From: a virus
Virus record (IMG/VR): IMGVR_UViG_3300032213_000931
Span: 1 to 43,820 of that record
DNA: 43,820 nucleotides
Reading direction: 5' to 3' (one strand)
The notes under the pieces are model-generated. The model did not search any database. It had not been told where the DNA came from and worked only from the letters and a program-made list of their open reading frames with translations. The position numbers and the translations under genes were made by a program. Below are positions 13,778 through 21,697 of the stretch, piece by piece (positions within the stretch are counted from its first letter, which is position 1; each line of letters begins with the position of its first letter).

Positions 13778-14722
13778 ATGAGTAACGATGTACTGACCGA
13801 AAGTGATGATGGCGAAGAGTTCGACATCATCGAAGGTACCCCGCCCGCCGAAGACGCACAGGCCGATGACGCCGATGACGCGGATGATGATGACGGCGAA
13901 GACGAAAGCGACGCGCGCCTTGCCGAAAGCGAGGACGACAGCGAGGACGAGATTACCTCTCAGAACCGCAAGCGTCGTGTAAAGCGTCGCGAAATCCAGA
14001 AGCGCGCCAAGGAGAACGCCCAGCGCGAGCTGGAAATGCTCCGCCACCAGAACGCAGAACTGGCGCGCCGCGTCGCTGCGGTCGAAGGGCACACGCTTCA
14101 CGCCAACGAGCAAGGCATCGACCAACGTCTGCAACAGACGATTGGCGAGATCCGTCAGGCTGAGGCCATCATGGCCCGCGCAACCGAAGCCGGTAACGGC
14201 GAGGACGTCGTGGCCGCGATGCGTATCCGCGACGAGGCCATGTCCCGCGCCCAGCAGCTGCAGTACAACAAGCAGCAGATGGCACAGGCCCGCGAACAGC
14301 AGGCCCAACCCACTGGCGACCCGCGCGTCCAGAGCTATGCTCAGGAGTGGATGCAGGCCAACCCATGGTACGACCCGCGTGGTGCCGACGACGACAGCGC
14401 TGTTGTCAACGCAATCGACGCGGCCATGACGGCGCAGGGTTACGACCCGACGAGCCGTGCCTACTGGGAAGAATTGACTAACCGCGTTGCTGCGCGCGTT
14501 AGCGATGACGGCGGCGAAACCCGCCAATCTGCGCCGCGCCGCAAGGCTCCGCCGCAGGGAAACACCCGTGAACACGCCCCTACTTCGACACGCAAAGAAG
14601 TATACGTGACACCGGAAAGAAAGGCTGCTATGATCGAGGCAGGCATTTGGGATGATCCCGTCGCGCGGAACCGAATGCTCAAGGCGTATCAGGCCTACGA
14701 CAAAAATGGTTCGGCTAACTAA
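13778..14722 (+). CDS. Scaffolding protein (candidate)
   Basis: 314 aa. A very acidic N-terminus (residues 8-58, rich in Asp/Glu) precedes long charged helices (RRVKRREIQKRAKENAQREL, AELARRVAAVEGHTLHA), a PWYDPRG segment and a basic C-terminal region ending in an amphipathic helix (PVARNRMLKAYQAYDKNG). Composition, length and position just before the capsid gene fit an internal scaffold. AAAGGAG upstream of the ATG. Not identified by a specific motif, so the name rests mainly on context. Confidence 0.72.
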   Translation: MSNDVLTESDDGEEFDIIEGTPPAEDAQADDADDADDDDGEDESDARLAESEDDSEDEITSQNRKRRVKRREIQKRAKENAQRELEMLRHQNAELARRVAAVEGHTLHANEQGIDQRLQQTIGEIRQAEAIMARATEAGNGEDVVAAMRIRDEAMSRAQQLQYNKQQMAQAREQQAQPTGDPRVQSYAQEWMQANPWYDPRGADDDSAVVNAIDAAMTAQGYDPTSRAYWEELTNRVAARVSDDGGETRQSAPRRKAPPQGNTREHAPTSTRKEVYVTPERKAAMIEAGIWDDPVARNRMLKAYQAYDKNGSAN

Positions 14723-14737
14723 AAGGAGTATGCCAAC

Positions 14738-15280
14738 ATGGAAAATGAACGTATGGATGACCGCTTGAAGAAGGAACCCGATGTTGCTCGGCGCTCCCGT
14801 GGTATGGAAGACCGTCAGGTCACTGAAGACCGTGGGATTAGCGATGACGACCGACTGGAAATGTTCCGGGCGCAACTTTTTAATGACGCACTGCCTGATC
14901 TACCGAAGATCCCCGGTTATCATGTGTGCTGGCTTACCACGACCAACCCTCGTGACCCTATTCATCGTCGCGTCCAGCTCGGTTACGAGCCGGTCAAGGC
15001 AGAAGAAGTCCCCGGGATGGAGCATGCCTCGGTCAAAACTGGCGAATATGTCGGTATGATCGCGGTCAACGAGATGCTCGCGTTTAAGCTGCCCGAGAGC
15101 CTCTATCAGAGGTTCATGAAGGAAGCTCACCACGACGCACCGTTGCGTGAAGAGGACAAACTGGCTGAAGTTGCGGATAGCATCCGCGCACAGGCAGAGC
15201 AGTCCGGCAGTCGGCTTATTGAAGGGGACGGTATGGATGACTTTCGTCAACACGCGCCGAAGCTGGAGCAATTCAGCTAA
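14738..15280 (+). CDS. Conserved head-region protein, unknown
   Basis: 180 aa. A polar N-terminus precedes a core with PDLPKIPGYHVCWLTTTNPR, GYEPVKAEEVPGM, GEYVGMIAVNEMLAFKLPES and LYQRFMKEAHHDAP. This pattern recurs in environmental podovirus head modules, from my recollection of the family; no function is established. AAGGAG precedes the ATG by 9 nt. It may be a minor capsid or assembly protein. Confidence 0.65.
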   Translation: MENERMDDRLKKEPDVARRSRGMEDRQVTEDRGISDDDRLEMFRAQLFNDALPDLPKIPGYHVCWLTTTNPRDPIHRRVQLGYEPVKAEEVPGMEHASVKTGEYVGMIAVNEMLAFKLPESLYQRFMKEAHHDAPLREEDKLAEVADSIRAQAEQSGSRLIEGDGMDDFRQHAPKLEQFS

Positions 15281-15314
15281 GGCAAACCGCAATCTTTTTT
15301 TAAGGACATAGGAC

Positions 15315-15893
15315 ATGCCAAGCATTGCATCTCCAAATGGTCTTGCACCTGTGAACCATCCTTCGGGCGTCGTGCGTCCGTTTGCGATGACCATTCTCAC
15401 AGGGTACGCATCGACCATTTACCAGAACTCTCCGGTGAAGATCGTTCCTTCTTCGACCGGCGAAGGCACCATCGCGCTCGCCACTGCTGGCGACAGCGAC
15501 GGTTTCATCGGCACCTTCCAAGGTGTTGAGTTCACAGACAGCGACGGTCGCCGTCGCGTGTCGAACAGGTGGACGGCTTCGACTGCCGCCACGGACATCG
15601 TTGCTTATGTAACGATTGACCAGTCGATCACTTACCAGATCCAGTCTAACGCTGCTCTGGCTGTGGCCGACATCGGCAAGCAGTACGACTTCACTGCTCC
15701 TGCGGGCAACACGACCACTGGTCTGTCGTCACAGGCGCTTGACGTCGCCTCCGTTGTTACCAGCGGTGGTACTGCACAACTTCGCCTTATCGGAATTGTT
15801 TCCGGTCCCGACAACAACTGGGGTGACACTTATGTCAACGCTCTCGTGCAGATCGTTGAACATCAGAACACCGCCGTCAAGAACGCTTACTAA
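15315..15893 (+). CDS. Capsid decoration/head protein (candidate)
   Basis: 192 aa beta-rich protein, beginning MPSIASPNGLAPVNHPSGVV, with YQNSPVKIVPSSTGEGTIAL, FIGTFQGVEFTDSDGRR and a C-terminal RLIGIVSGPDNNWGD. Proteins of this 'GDPV...F.GV..G..Y' type usually lie next to the capsid gene of podoviruses and act as decoration or cement proteins. The name rests on context plus overall resemblance. Confidence 0.6.
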   Translation: MPSIASPNGLAPVNHPSGVVRPFAMTILTGYASTIYQNSPVKIVPSSTGEGTIALATAGDSDGFIGTFQGVEFTDSDGRRRVSNRWTASTAATDIVAYVTIDQSITYQIQSNAALAVADIGKQYDFTAPAGNTTTGLSSQALDVASVVTSGGTAQLRLIGIVSGPDNNWGDTYVNALVQIVEHQNTAVKNAY

Positions 15894-15907
15894 GGAGGGC
15901 TTGAACT

Positions 15908-16822
15908 ATGGCTACGCCAATGCGGAGTACCGACTTCCGCTCCATCGTTGAGCCCATTCTGAACGAAGAGTTCAACGGTATCTACGACCAACGCGCTGAT
16001 GAATGGGCGCAGGTCTTCAAAGAGTTCAAGGGTATTCCCCGGAACTACCACGAAGAGCCTGTCCTGTACGGCTTCGGCGCTGCACCGGAACTGCCCGACG
16101 GCATGCCGGTCACTTACCAATCAGGCGGCGTGCTGTTCATTCAGCGCTACGTCTATCGGGTCTACGGCCTCGCCTTCGCCCTGACGAAGGTTCTGGTTGA
16201 AGACGGTGACCACATCCGCATCGGTCAGACCTATGCACGTCACCTCGCCCAGTCGCTGATCGAAACCAAGGAAACCCTTGGTGCGAACATCCTGAACCGT
16301 GCCTTCAATGCTGCCTATCCCGGCGGCGACGGCAAGGAACTGGTTGCCACCGATCACCCGATTGCCAACGGCACCTTCTCGAACAAGCTCTCGACGGCTG
16401 CGAACCTTTCGCAGACCTCACTCGAGCAGCTGCTGGTGCAGATCCGCAACGCTGTTGACAACAACGGCAAGCGCATCCGCCTCACGCCTAAGAAGATCGT
16501 TGTTGGTCCTTCGAACGTGTTTCAGGCTGAGGTTCTCCTCAAGTCTGTCTTGCGTGCTGGCACCGCAAATAACGACATCAACCCGGTCAAATCGATGGGA
16601 TTGTTGGACGGCGGTCAGGCTAACCTTTCGCGTATCACGTCGACCACCGCATGGTGGGTGCAGACGGATGCACCGGAAGGCCTCAAGCTCGCGATGCGTC
16701 GCGGCCTTGAGAAGTCGATGGAAGGTGACTTCGAAACCGACAGCATGCGCTACAAGGCTACCGAGCGTTACGCGTTCGGCTGGACCGATCCGCGCGGCGT
16801 GTACGGCACCCCGGGCATTTAA
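15908..16822 (+). CDS. Major capsid protein (HK97 fold, candidate)
   Basis: 304 aa. N-terminal FRSIVEPILNEEFNGIYDQR, then QVFKEFKGIPRNYHEEPVLY, a core with LAFALTKVLVEDGDHIRIGQ, NRAFNAAYPGGDGKELVATD, a spine-helix region SLEQLLVQIRNAVDNNGKRI and LTPKKIVVGPSNVFQAEVLL. The C-terminal strands (WWVQTDAPEGLKLAMRRGLE, YKATERYAFGWTDPRGVYG) match the HK97-type layout of Mu gpT-like capsid proteins. Strong AAGGAGG upstream. A GC hairpin follows the stop. High expression is suggested by strong codon bias. Confidence 0.88.
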   Translation: MATPMRSTDFRSIVEPILNEEFNGIYDQRADEWAQVFKEFKGIPRNYHEEPVLYGFGAAPELPDGMPVTYQSGGVLFIQRYVYRVYGLAFALTKVLVEDGDHIRIGQTYARHLAQSLIETKETLGANILNRAFNAAYPGGDGKELVATDHPIANGTFSNKLSTAANLSQTSLEQLLVQIRNAVDNNGKRIRLTPKKIVVGPSNVFQAEVLLKSVLRAGTANNDINPVKSMGLLDGGQANLSRITSTTAWWVQTDAPEGLKLAMRRGLEKSMEGDFETDSMRYKATERYAFGWTDPRGVYGTPGI

Positions 16823-16829
16823 TCGGATT

Positions 16830-16847
16830 GGGGGGCTTCGGCTCCCC
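16830..16847 (+). terminator. UUCG-capped hairpin after the capsid gene
   Basis: GGGGGGC-TTCG-GCTCCCC: a 7-bp stem (one G-U pair) closed by the very stable cUUCGg tetraloop, 8 nt after the capsid stop. No T-run follows, so it probably stabilises the capsid mRNA 3' end or acts as a weak attenuator. Confidence 0.45.
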
Positions 16848-16870
16848 AGTCTTCCTTAAAGGAGGAACCC

Positions 16871-17572
16871 ATGGGTAACATTTCGAATACACGCTTTCCG
16901 TACGGCCTGACCAACGTCAGTGAAGTTGACCTGTTCTCGGACATGGTTCAGCCTGACCCGACGTTGTTCCACCAGTACTTTAACGACTTCGACACGTATG
17001 TCGCTGGTGACTGGACTGTCACTGAAACCGACGCTGGTGCCACACAGGCACTGACGGCTGGTGACGGTGGTTTGCTCCTCATCACCAACACTGCTGCCGA
17101 CAACGACCTCGTTGCTCTGCAGAAGAACCCTGCTGCCTTCACCTTCACGGCGGGCAAAAAGACGTTCTTCCGTTGCCGCTTCAAGGTCTCGGACGCAACC
17201 CAGTCGGATATTGTCTTCGGCCTTCAGGTCGTTGACACAACTCCGCTGGACGTGACGGACGGCATCTACTTCCTCAAGGCTGATGGCGCGGCAACTGTCG
17301 ATTTCATCTGCCGGAAGAATGCTTCAACCGGTTCGACCTCGGCTTCGGCTGTGGCGACCATGGCCAATGACACGTTCATTGAACTTGGTTTCTACTATGA
17401 TGGCCAGTCGAAGGTTGCGTACGAAGTCAACGGTTCTGTGCTTGGTTCGCTCGACGCTTCGTCGACGTACCTGCCTGACACAACCTGCACGGTGAGCTTC
17501 GCTTTGCAGAACGGTGAGGCAGTTGCCAAGACCATGACTGTAGATTACGTTTACGTAGCTAAGGAACGGTGA
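16871..17572 (+). CDS. Concanavalin/LamG-like beta-sandwich virion protein
   Basis: 233 aa. After a short N-terminal anchor (MGNISNTRFPYGLTNVSEVD), the body reads like a LamG/concanavalin-type jelly roll: FNDFDTYVAGDWTVTETDAG, then KKTFFRCRFKVSDATQSDIV, FGLQVVDTTPLDVTDGIYFL and DTFIELGFYYDGQSKVAYEV. Placed right after the capsid gene, it may be a head fibre or decoration protein that binds glycans. The fold is inferred from pattern; ligand unknown. Confidence 0.6.
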   Translation: MGNISNTRFPYGLTNVSEVDLFSDMVQPDPTLFHQYFNDFDTYVAGDWTVTETDAGATQALTAGDGGLLLITNTAADNDLVALQKNPAAFTFTAGKKTFFRCRFKVSDATQSDIVFGLQVVDTTPLDVTDGIYFLKADGAATVDFICRKNASTGSTSASAVATMANDTFIELGFYYDGQSKVAYEVNGSVLGSLDASSTYLPDTTCTVSFALQNGEAVAKTMTVDYVYVAKER

Positions 17573-17578
17573 TATAGG

Positions 17579-17635
17579 CTAGGGGCTGCTGGCTGGATTG
17601 GAAGTCTCCAGTCGAAAGGCAGCCCCTAGTTTTTT
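17579..17635 (+). terminator. Rho-independent terminator after the head genes
   Basis: CTAGGGGCTGC (17579-17589) pairs perfectly with GCAGCCCCTAG (17619-17629), followed directly by six T (17630-17635). The interior holds a second small stem (CTGGA/TCCAG). It ends the head-gene transcript 7 nt after a stop codon. Since more structural genes follow without an obvious strong promoter, partial read-through is likely. Confidence 0.85.
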
Positions 17636-17648
17636 CGAGGATGGTAAG

Positions 17649-18056
17649 ATGGCTGACGCAGTAGCAACACAGATTTTGTTTGAAGGCGAGCGCAAGGTCG
17701 TCATGAAGTTCACCGATATTTCCGACGGCACCGGTGAGAACAAGGTGCTGAAGGTTGACGTATCGAGTTTGACCCCGAACGCTTCCGGCAAGGCTTGCGA
17801 TGGTGTGACGATCACGAAGATCCACGCATCGCTCCACACCATGACCGTTGACATGTATTGGGACGCGACCACCGACGTCTACATCCAGACGTTGACGCCG
17901 AACGGCATGTACACCTTCGACTATGAGCCGATTGGCGGCCTGTGGAACAACGCAGGGACCGGCAAGACTGGCGACATTCTCTTCTCCACGCACGAGAACG
18001 CCGCAGGCGCGCGGTACACCATCATCCTTGAGATGGTAAAATCCTACGCCGAATAA
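17649..18056 (+). CDS. Unknown virion-region protein
   Basis: 135 aa from ATG 17649 with GAGG 8 nt upstream; the upstream in-frame extension runs through the terminator and is rejected. Beta-rich: FEGERKVVMKFTDISDGTGE, CDGVTITKIHASLHTMTVDM, then YWDATTDVYIQTLTPNGMYT. Single-domain structural proteins of this type follow capsid genes in many marine phages; no specific role known. Confidence 0.6.
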   Translation: MADAVATQILFEGERKVVMKFTDISDGTGENKVLKVDVSSLTPNASGKACDGVTITKIHASLHTMTVDMYWDATTDVYIQTLTPNGMYTFDYEPIGGLWNNAGTGKTGDILFSTHENAAGARYTIILEMVKSYAE

Positions 18057-18067
18057 AGGGAAGCGAC

Positions 18068-18943
18068 ATGGGCCCGGATTTTGATCTCCGCTTCCTCAAG
18101 GACAAAAGGCAAGTCACCGACGCGGTAATGCTGCCGCAGCGGATCAAGCCCCTCGGCCCACCGCCCAACCAACAACAGCCGCAAGTGCGGGCGCAAGCTG
18201 GCCCGGTGATGTACCAGCAGCCCGCTGGCGCTCCCAATCCGGCCGCGCAGTTTGGCGCACCGCCCTCGCCGCAACAGCCCATGGCAACGCGGTTCGGTGG
18301 TGTGCAAGCTGGCGCTCAGGCCCCCGTCGGCCCCGGCATGGGCGGCATCAACATCAACCTATCCCCATCCGGCGGCTTCCAAGGCGCTGGCGCGAACGTG
18401 AGCATGCCTGCGGGCAAAGGCCAGTTCGACGTGGGCGCGTCGCTCGACGACGCAATGAAACTGCAGATGCTGCAGGCGCGGTACAATCAAGGGCCCGTCT
18501 CGGTCGGCGCTAATTACAGCCCGCAAGGCGGTGCCGGAGCCAACATCGGCTTCCGCAAATCGTTCCAAGAGGGTGGCCTTGCCACCTCACTTCGGACCAA
18601 CCCTGTTGATCGCGAGAGGGACTTAGAGTTTGTCAACACCCGCAACCAGCATATGCGCGAGGTCGTTGGGCGTCCTGCGTACGCAAAGGGCGGCGGTGCT
18701 TGGACGCGCAAGGAAGGCCAGAACCCCGAGGGCGGCCTCAACGCCAAGGGCCGCGCATCGCTGCGCGCTCAAGGGCACGACATCAAACCCCCAGTTTCGG
18801 CCAAGCAGGCCAAGAAATCACCCAAAGCGGCCGCTCGGCGCAGCAGCTTCTGCGCTCGGATGAGCGGCATGCCGGGGCCAATGAAGGATGAGAAGGGCCG
18901 CCCAACGCGCAAAGCCCTGTCTCTACGCAAGTGGGACTGCTGA
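18068..18943 (+). CDS. Pro/Gln/Gly-rich protein with DUF6321-like C-terminus
   Basis: 291 aa. Residues about 30-160 are low-complexity (PPPNQQQPQ, QQPAGAPNPAAQFGAPPSPQ, then Gly-rich). The last 80 residues are conserved: AWTRKEGQNPEGGLNAKGRA, then SAKQAKKSPKAAARRSSFCA and RMSGMPGPMKDEKGRPTRKA up to LRKWDC. I recognise this as the DUF6321-type basic module common in environmental podoviruses and cyanophages. The strongly basic tail suggests DNA contact or packaging with DNA; not shown. Confidence 0.65.
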   Translation: MGPDFDLRFLKDKRQVTDAVMLPQRIKPLGPPPNQQQPQVRAQAGPVMYQQPAGAPNPAAQFGAPPSPQQPMATRFGGVQAGAQAPVGPGMGGININLSPSGGFQGAGANVSMPAGKGQFDVGASLDDAMKLQMLQARYNQGPVSVGANYSPQGGAGANIGFRKSFQEGGLATSLRTNPVDRERDLEFVNTRNQHMREVVGRPAYAKGGGAWTRKEGQNPEGGLNAKGRASLRAQGHDIKPPVSAKQAKKSPKAAARRSSFCARMSGMPGPMKDEKGRPTRKALSLRKWDC

Positions 18944-18944
18944 T

Positions 18945-19112
18945 ATGAGCGACTTAGCTGTCTGGAACAAGAAACGTCCGAAGGATCTCGGTGAGCCGAA
19001 GAGCCTGTCGGCCAAGAAGAAAAAATCTGCCAAGGCGCGTGCCAAGGCGGCGGGGCGTCCGTACCCCAACCTCGTCGACAATATGGCTGCTGCCAGAAAG
19101 AAGGGCAAGTAA
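18945..19112 (+). CDS. 55-aa Lys-rich basic protein
   Basis: ATG 18945 one base after the previous stop. Contains KSLSAKKKKSAKARAKAAGR, then PYPNLVDNMAAARKKGK. Extremely basic; the ending resembles a conserved patch seen beside DUF6321 genes in other phages. Possibly a DNA-condensing virion protein, inferred from charge alone. Confidence 0.6.
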   Translation: MSDLAVWNKKRPKDLGEPKSLSAKKKKSAKARAKAAGRPYPNLVDNMAAARKKGK

Positions 19113-19113
19113 C

Positions 19114-20040
19114 ATGGATGGTTTCAAGAACAGCACTCGCACTCAGTACATGAAGGGCGGATCGTGCGATGGCTACGCCAAGGGCGGCAGCGTCAAGGGC
19201 GCGGCCAAGATTTCGAAGGTCATGGGTGAGTTCAAGCGCGGCGATTTGCACAGCGGCTCGAAGAAGGGCCCTGAAGTGACCAGCAAGAAGCAGGCCACCG
19301 CAATCGCCCTGAGCGAAGCACGCAAGGCCGGTGCGAAAATCCCACAGCCAGTGCAGAAGAAGAGCCTCGGCGGCGTTCTCAAGGCGATGTCGCCTGCCGC
19401 CATGTTGGCCGACAGCAAGGTCGGCAAGGATCTTATGGGCGCAGGCGTCTTTGGCGTTGGTGGCGTCCTGCTCAACCAACTCATGAAGAAAAAGCAGAGC
19501 GGCCAGACCCTGACGCCTGCTGAGAACCAACAGTTGGCACAAGCCCAGCAGGGCCAGACCGCCATGCAGAAGGGCGGCCCAGTCAAGAAGAGCCTCGGCG
19601 GAGCTATGGGTTCCGGCCGCAAGCAGGCCCTCGCGACCCGCGCATCTGCCGCGTCGAACGAAGCCCGTAACGCCCAGATGGCGCGCAAGCCTGCCCCGCC
19701 TAAGCGCGGCCCCGCTGGCGCTGGCTTCGAGGCCAAGCCTATGGTCAACAAGCTATCGGCCGACAAGGTAGAAGCTATGCGGGACCGCATGGCAACGGGT
19801 ATGCGCAAACCTGCCGAGACGTCGAGCGCAACGGACAGCAGCCCAGAGCGGCAGCGCGCCGAGGCAGGCCTGAAGGCCGCCATGCAGAGGGACGCTGAAG
19901 AGCGCAACCCCATGAAGCCGATGGTCATGGGGCCTGCTGGTAAGGGCAGTCGCGACCCGAGGGTGCCGATGGTCAGCGGGCCTCCACCGATGATGAAAAA
20001 GGGCGGCCTTGCTGCCATGCCCAAAGGGAAAAAGTGCTAA
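19114..20040 (+). CDS. Basic protein with DUF6496-like N-terminus
   Basis: 308 aa from ATG 19114; the track-like extension upstream overlaps the Lys-rich gene in another frame. Residues 15-70 (YAKGGSVKGAAKISKVMGEF, then KRGDLHSGSKKGPEVTSKKQ and AIALSEARKAG) match the DUF6496 pattern known from phage proteins. The rest is low-complexity, Met/Lys/Pro/Ala-rich, with a Gly/Val hydrophobic patch (DLMGAGVFGVGGVLLNQLMK) and repeated MxKGG motifs to the C-terminus. Likely a virion-associated protein; function unknown. Confidence 0.6.
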   Translation: MDGFKNSTRTQYMKGGSCDGYAKGGSVKGAAKISKVMGEFKRGDLHSGSKKGPEVTSKKQATAIALSEARKAGAKIPQPVQKKSLGGVLKAMSPAAMLADSKVGKDLMGAGVFGVGGVLLNQLMKKKQSGQTLTPAENQQLAQAQQGQTAMQKGGPVKKSLGGAMGSGRKQALATRASAASNEARNAQMARKPAPPKRGPAGAGFEAKPMVNKLSADKVEAMRDRMATGMRKPAETSSATDSSPERQRAEAGLKAAMQRDAEERNPMKPMVMGPAGKGSRDPRVPMVSGPPPMMKKGGLAAMPKGKKC

Positions 20041-20048
20041 ACAGGGGG

Positions 20049-20092
20049 TGCGGGGGTTCGCGGTTTACGTTTGAGCCCCCGCATGCTATACA
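20049..20092 (+). promoter_or_regulatory. Hairpin overlapping a candidate late promoter before the adaptor gene
   Basis: TGCGGGGGTTC (20049-20059) pairs with GAGCCCCCGCA (20073-20083, one G-U), an 11-bp stem without a T-run. Overlapping it, TTTACG (20064-20069), 17-nt spacer and TATACA (20087-20092) form a sigma70-like promoter. A further 6-bp hairpin (GCTCGC/GCGAGC, 20108-20126) lies in the 63-nt leader before the ATG. Read by eye; the two roles could be alternatives. Confidence 0.4.
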
Positions 20093-20155
20093 ACCAGTGC
20101 CAGAGATGCTCGCTTGCGTTGCGAGCTGCTGAAACGACAAGCAGGCAGGATCTTA

Positions 20156-21142
20156 ATGGCATTTTCGAACACAGTCTCTCAGACCGTATTCAACACCGGA
20201 CGCGTGATCGACAACGCGTACCGTCGCTGCCGCATTCCTGCGCAGATGATTACTTCCGAGTACATCGACATCGCCAAGGATCAACTGTTCCTTATCCTCG
20301 CCGAACTGGCGAATGAGGGCACACCGCTGTGGTGCATCGAGAAGCAGATCTACCCGCTCTACAGCGGCGTTGGTGACATCACAACGGACACCGGCACGGT
20401 CGACATCCTGAACAGCAACCTTCGCTGGTTGCAGCAGATTACGGGCATCAATTACGACACATCAACGTACCGCGAGGTGGACTTCACCGAAGCGACCTTT
20501 GTCACGACCGCAGGCATCAAATGGACGCAAGCTGCGGTTCCAATCTCGCTTCAGCGCAGCGACGACGGCGTGACGTGGACGACCATCCAGACTGAGACCC
20601 CTTCCGCAAGTGCGGGTGAGTGGACTTGGTACGACCTTGAAAGCAGCGTTGCCGCGCGGTACTTCCGCATCTTGGCGACCAGCGGCACCCTCGGCTTTAG
20701 CCGGATTTACCTCGGCAACACGCCGACGGAAATCCCATTGGCGCGCATCAACCGCGACGACTACACGAACCTGCCGAACAAGAGCTTCCAGTCTAATCGG
20801 CCGCTGCAGTACTGGTTCGACCGTCAAGTCAACCAGCCTGTCATGCACCTCTGGCCTGTGCCGAATGACGAGGCCGAGACGTACCAAATCACCCTCTGGC
20901 GGCAGCGCTACATCATGGATGTGGGCACGTTGACGCAAGAGATTGAGATCCCGCAGCGTTGGTACGAGGCGATTGTTTCGCTCCTTGCCGCGCGCGTGGC
21001 CCTCGAAACGGTCGAGGTCGACCCGCAGCTCATCCCGATGCTCGACGCAAAGGCCGAAAGGGCGCTTGCGATTGCGCAGATGGAAGAGCGCGACAACAGC
21101 CCGATGATGATCCAGCCCAACATCGCACCATACACGAGGTGA
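20156..21142 (+). CDS. Head-tail adaptor-like protein with discoidin-like insertion
   Basis: 328 aa from ATG 20156 (AGGA 5-6 nt before). The N-terminal helices (residues 10-60: NTGRVIDNAYRRCRIPAQMI, then YIDIAKDQLFLILAELANEG) and the C-terminal PLQYWFDRQVNQPVMHLWPV with YEAIVSLLAARVAL look like podoviral adaptors (T7 gp11/P22 gp4 role), which join portal to tail. Between them, about residues 105-190, sits a segment resembling an F5/8 type C (discoidin) domain: VPISLQRSDDGVTWTTIQTE then WYDLESSVAARYFRILATSG. A second adaptor-like protein lies at 30535. Confidence 0.6.
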   Translation: MAFSNTVSQTVFNTGRVIDNAYRRCRIPAQMITSEYIDIAKDQLFLILAELANEGTPLWCIEKQIYPLYSGVGDITTDTGTVDILNSNLRWLQQITGINYDTSTYREVDFTEATFVTTAGIKWTQAAVPISLQRSDDGVTWTTIQTETPSASAGEWTWYDLESSVAARYFRILATSGTLGFSRIYLGNTPTEIPLARINRDDYTNLPNKSFQSNRPLQYWFDRQVNQPVMHLWPVPNDEAETYQITLWRQRYIMDVGTLTQEIEIPQRWYEAIVSLLAARVALETVEVDPQLIPMLDAKAERALAIAQMEERDNSPMMIQPNIAPYTR

Positions 21143-21146
21143 GGCC

Positions 21147-21377
21147 ATGGCGAATGAGGGCTTCCTCGACACTCGCGGAAAAGATTGGCTTGGGATTGGC
21201 ATCTGCGACCGGTGCAGCCGTAAGTTCCCAATCGGCGAACTGTGGAGCGACCACAACAACCCAGCCTTGAAGGTGTGCGTCGATGACCTCGATGACTACG
21301 ACCCGTGGCGTTTGCCCGCCAACGTCGAGGACAGCCCTGTGCTGCGCCACCCGCGTCCTGACGAGGCGCTGAGCTAA
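21147..21377 (+). CDS. Small Cys-motif protein, tandem copy 1
   Basis: 76 aa. FLDTRGKDWLGIGICDRCSR has a CxxC knuckle, followed by LKVCVDDLDDYDPWRLP with a third Cys. The next gene has the same order (GIC-xx-C ... VC-D-D ... DPxR), so these are tandem paralogs. A degenerate zinc ribbon is likely; they sit between adaptor and fibre. Function unknown. Confidence 0.65.
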   Translation: MANEGFLDTRGKDWLGIGICDRCSRKFPIGELWSDHNNPALKVCVDDLDDYDPWRLPANVEDSPVLRHPRPDEALS

Positions 21378-21697
21378 TGGCTGTTTTTCTCAACACACGG
21401 GGCCGCCCCTCGCTCGGCATCGGGATCTGCTCGCGCTGCTCGATTAAGATGCCGCTCGACATGCTGAACCCCGACCCGAACTTTCCCGGCCTGCGCGTCT
21501 GCGACAAGGACATGGACCAGTTCGACCCGTATCGCCTTGGGCCACCGCCAACGGATAACATCGTTTTGCCGTTCACGCGGCCTGATACCCCTATCCCGAC
21601 GAACCCTTCTGGTGTAATTACGCAGAACAGCGAGCAGTTCCTCATCACTGAGGACAGCGACGATTACCTGATTTTCTTCGAGGATGATGAGTTTTGA
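21377..21697 (+). CDS. Small Cys-motif protein, tandem copy 2
   Basis: 106 aa, starting by TAATG overlap with copy 1. FLNTRGRPSLGIGICSRCSI and LRVCDKDMDQFDPYRLG match copy 1. It carries an extra C-terminal tail ending acidic (EQFLITEDSDDYLIFFEDDE). Its stop overlaps the TTG start of the large fibre gene. Confidence 0.65.
   Translation: MAVFLNTRGRPSLGIGICSRCSIKMPLDMLNPDPNFPGLRVCDKDMDQFDPYRLGPPPTDNIVLPFTRPDTPIPTNPSGVITQNSEQFLITEDSDDYLIFFEDDEF

Noticed and set aside
13736-14875. 379-codon antisense ORF over the scaffold gene
   Set aside because: Lies opposite a well-supported gene with an RBS and crosses its boundaries; no RBS or domain of its own.
15281-15314. T-rich stretch as a terminator before the decoration-like gene
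   Set aside because: A run of T is present, but no stem precedes it.
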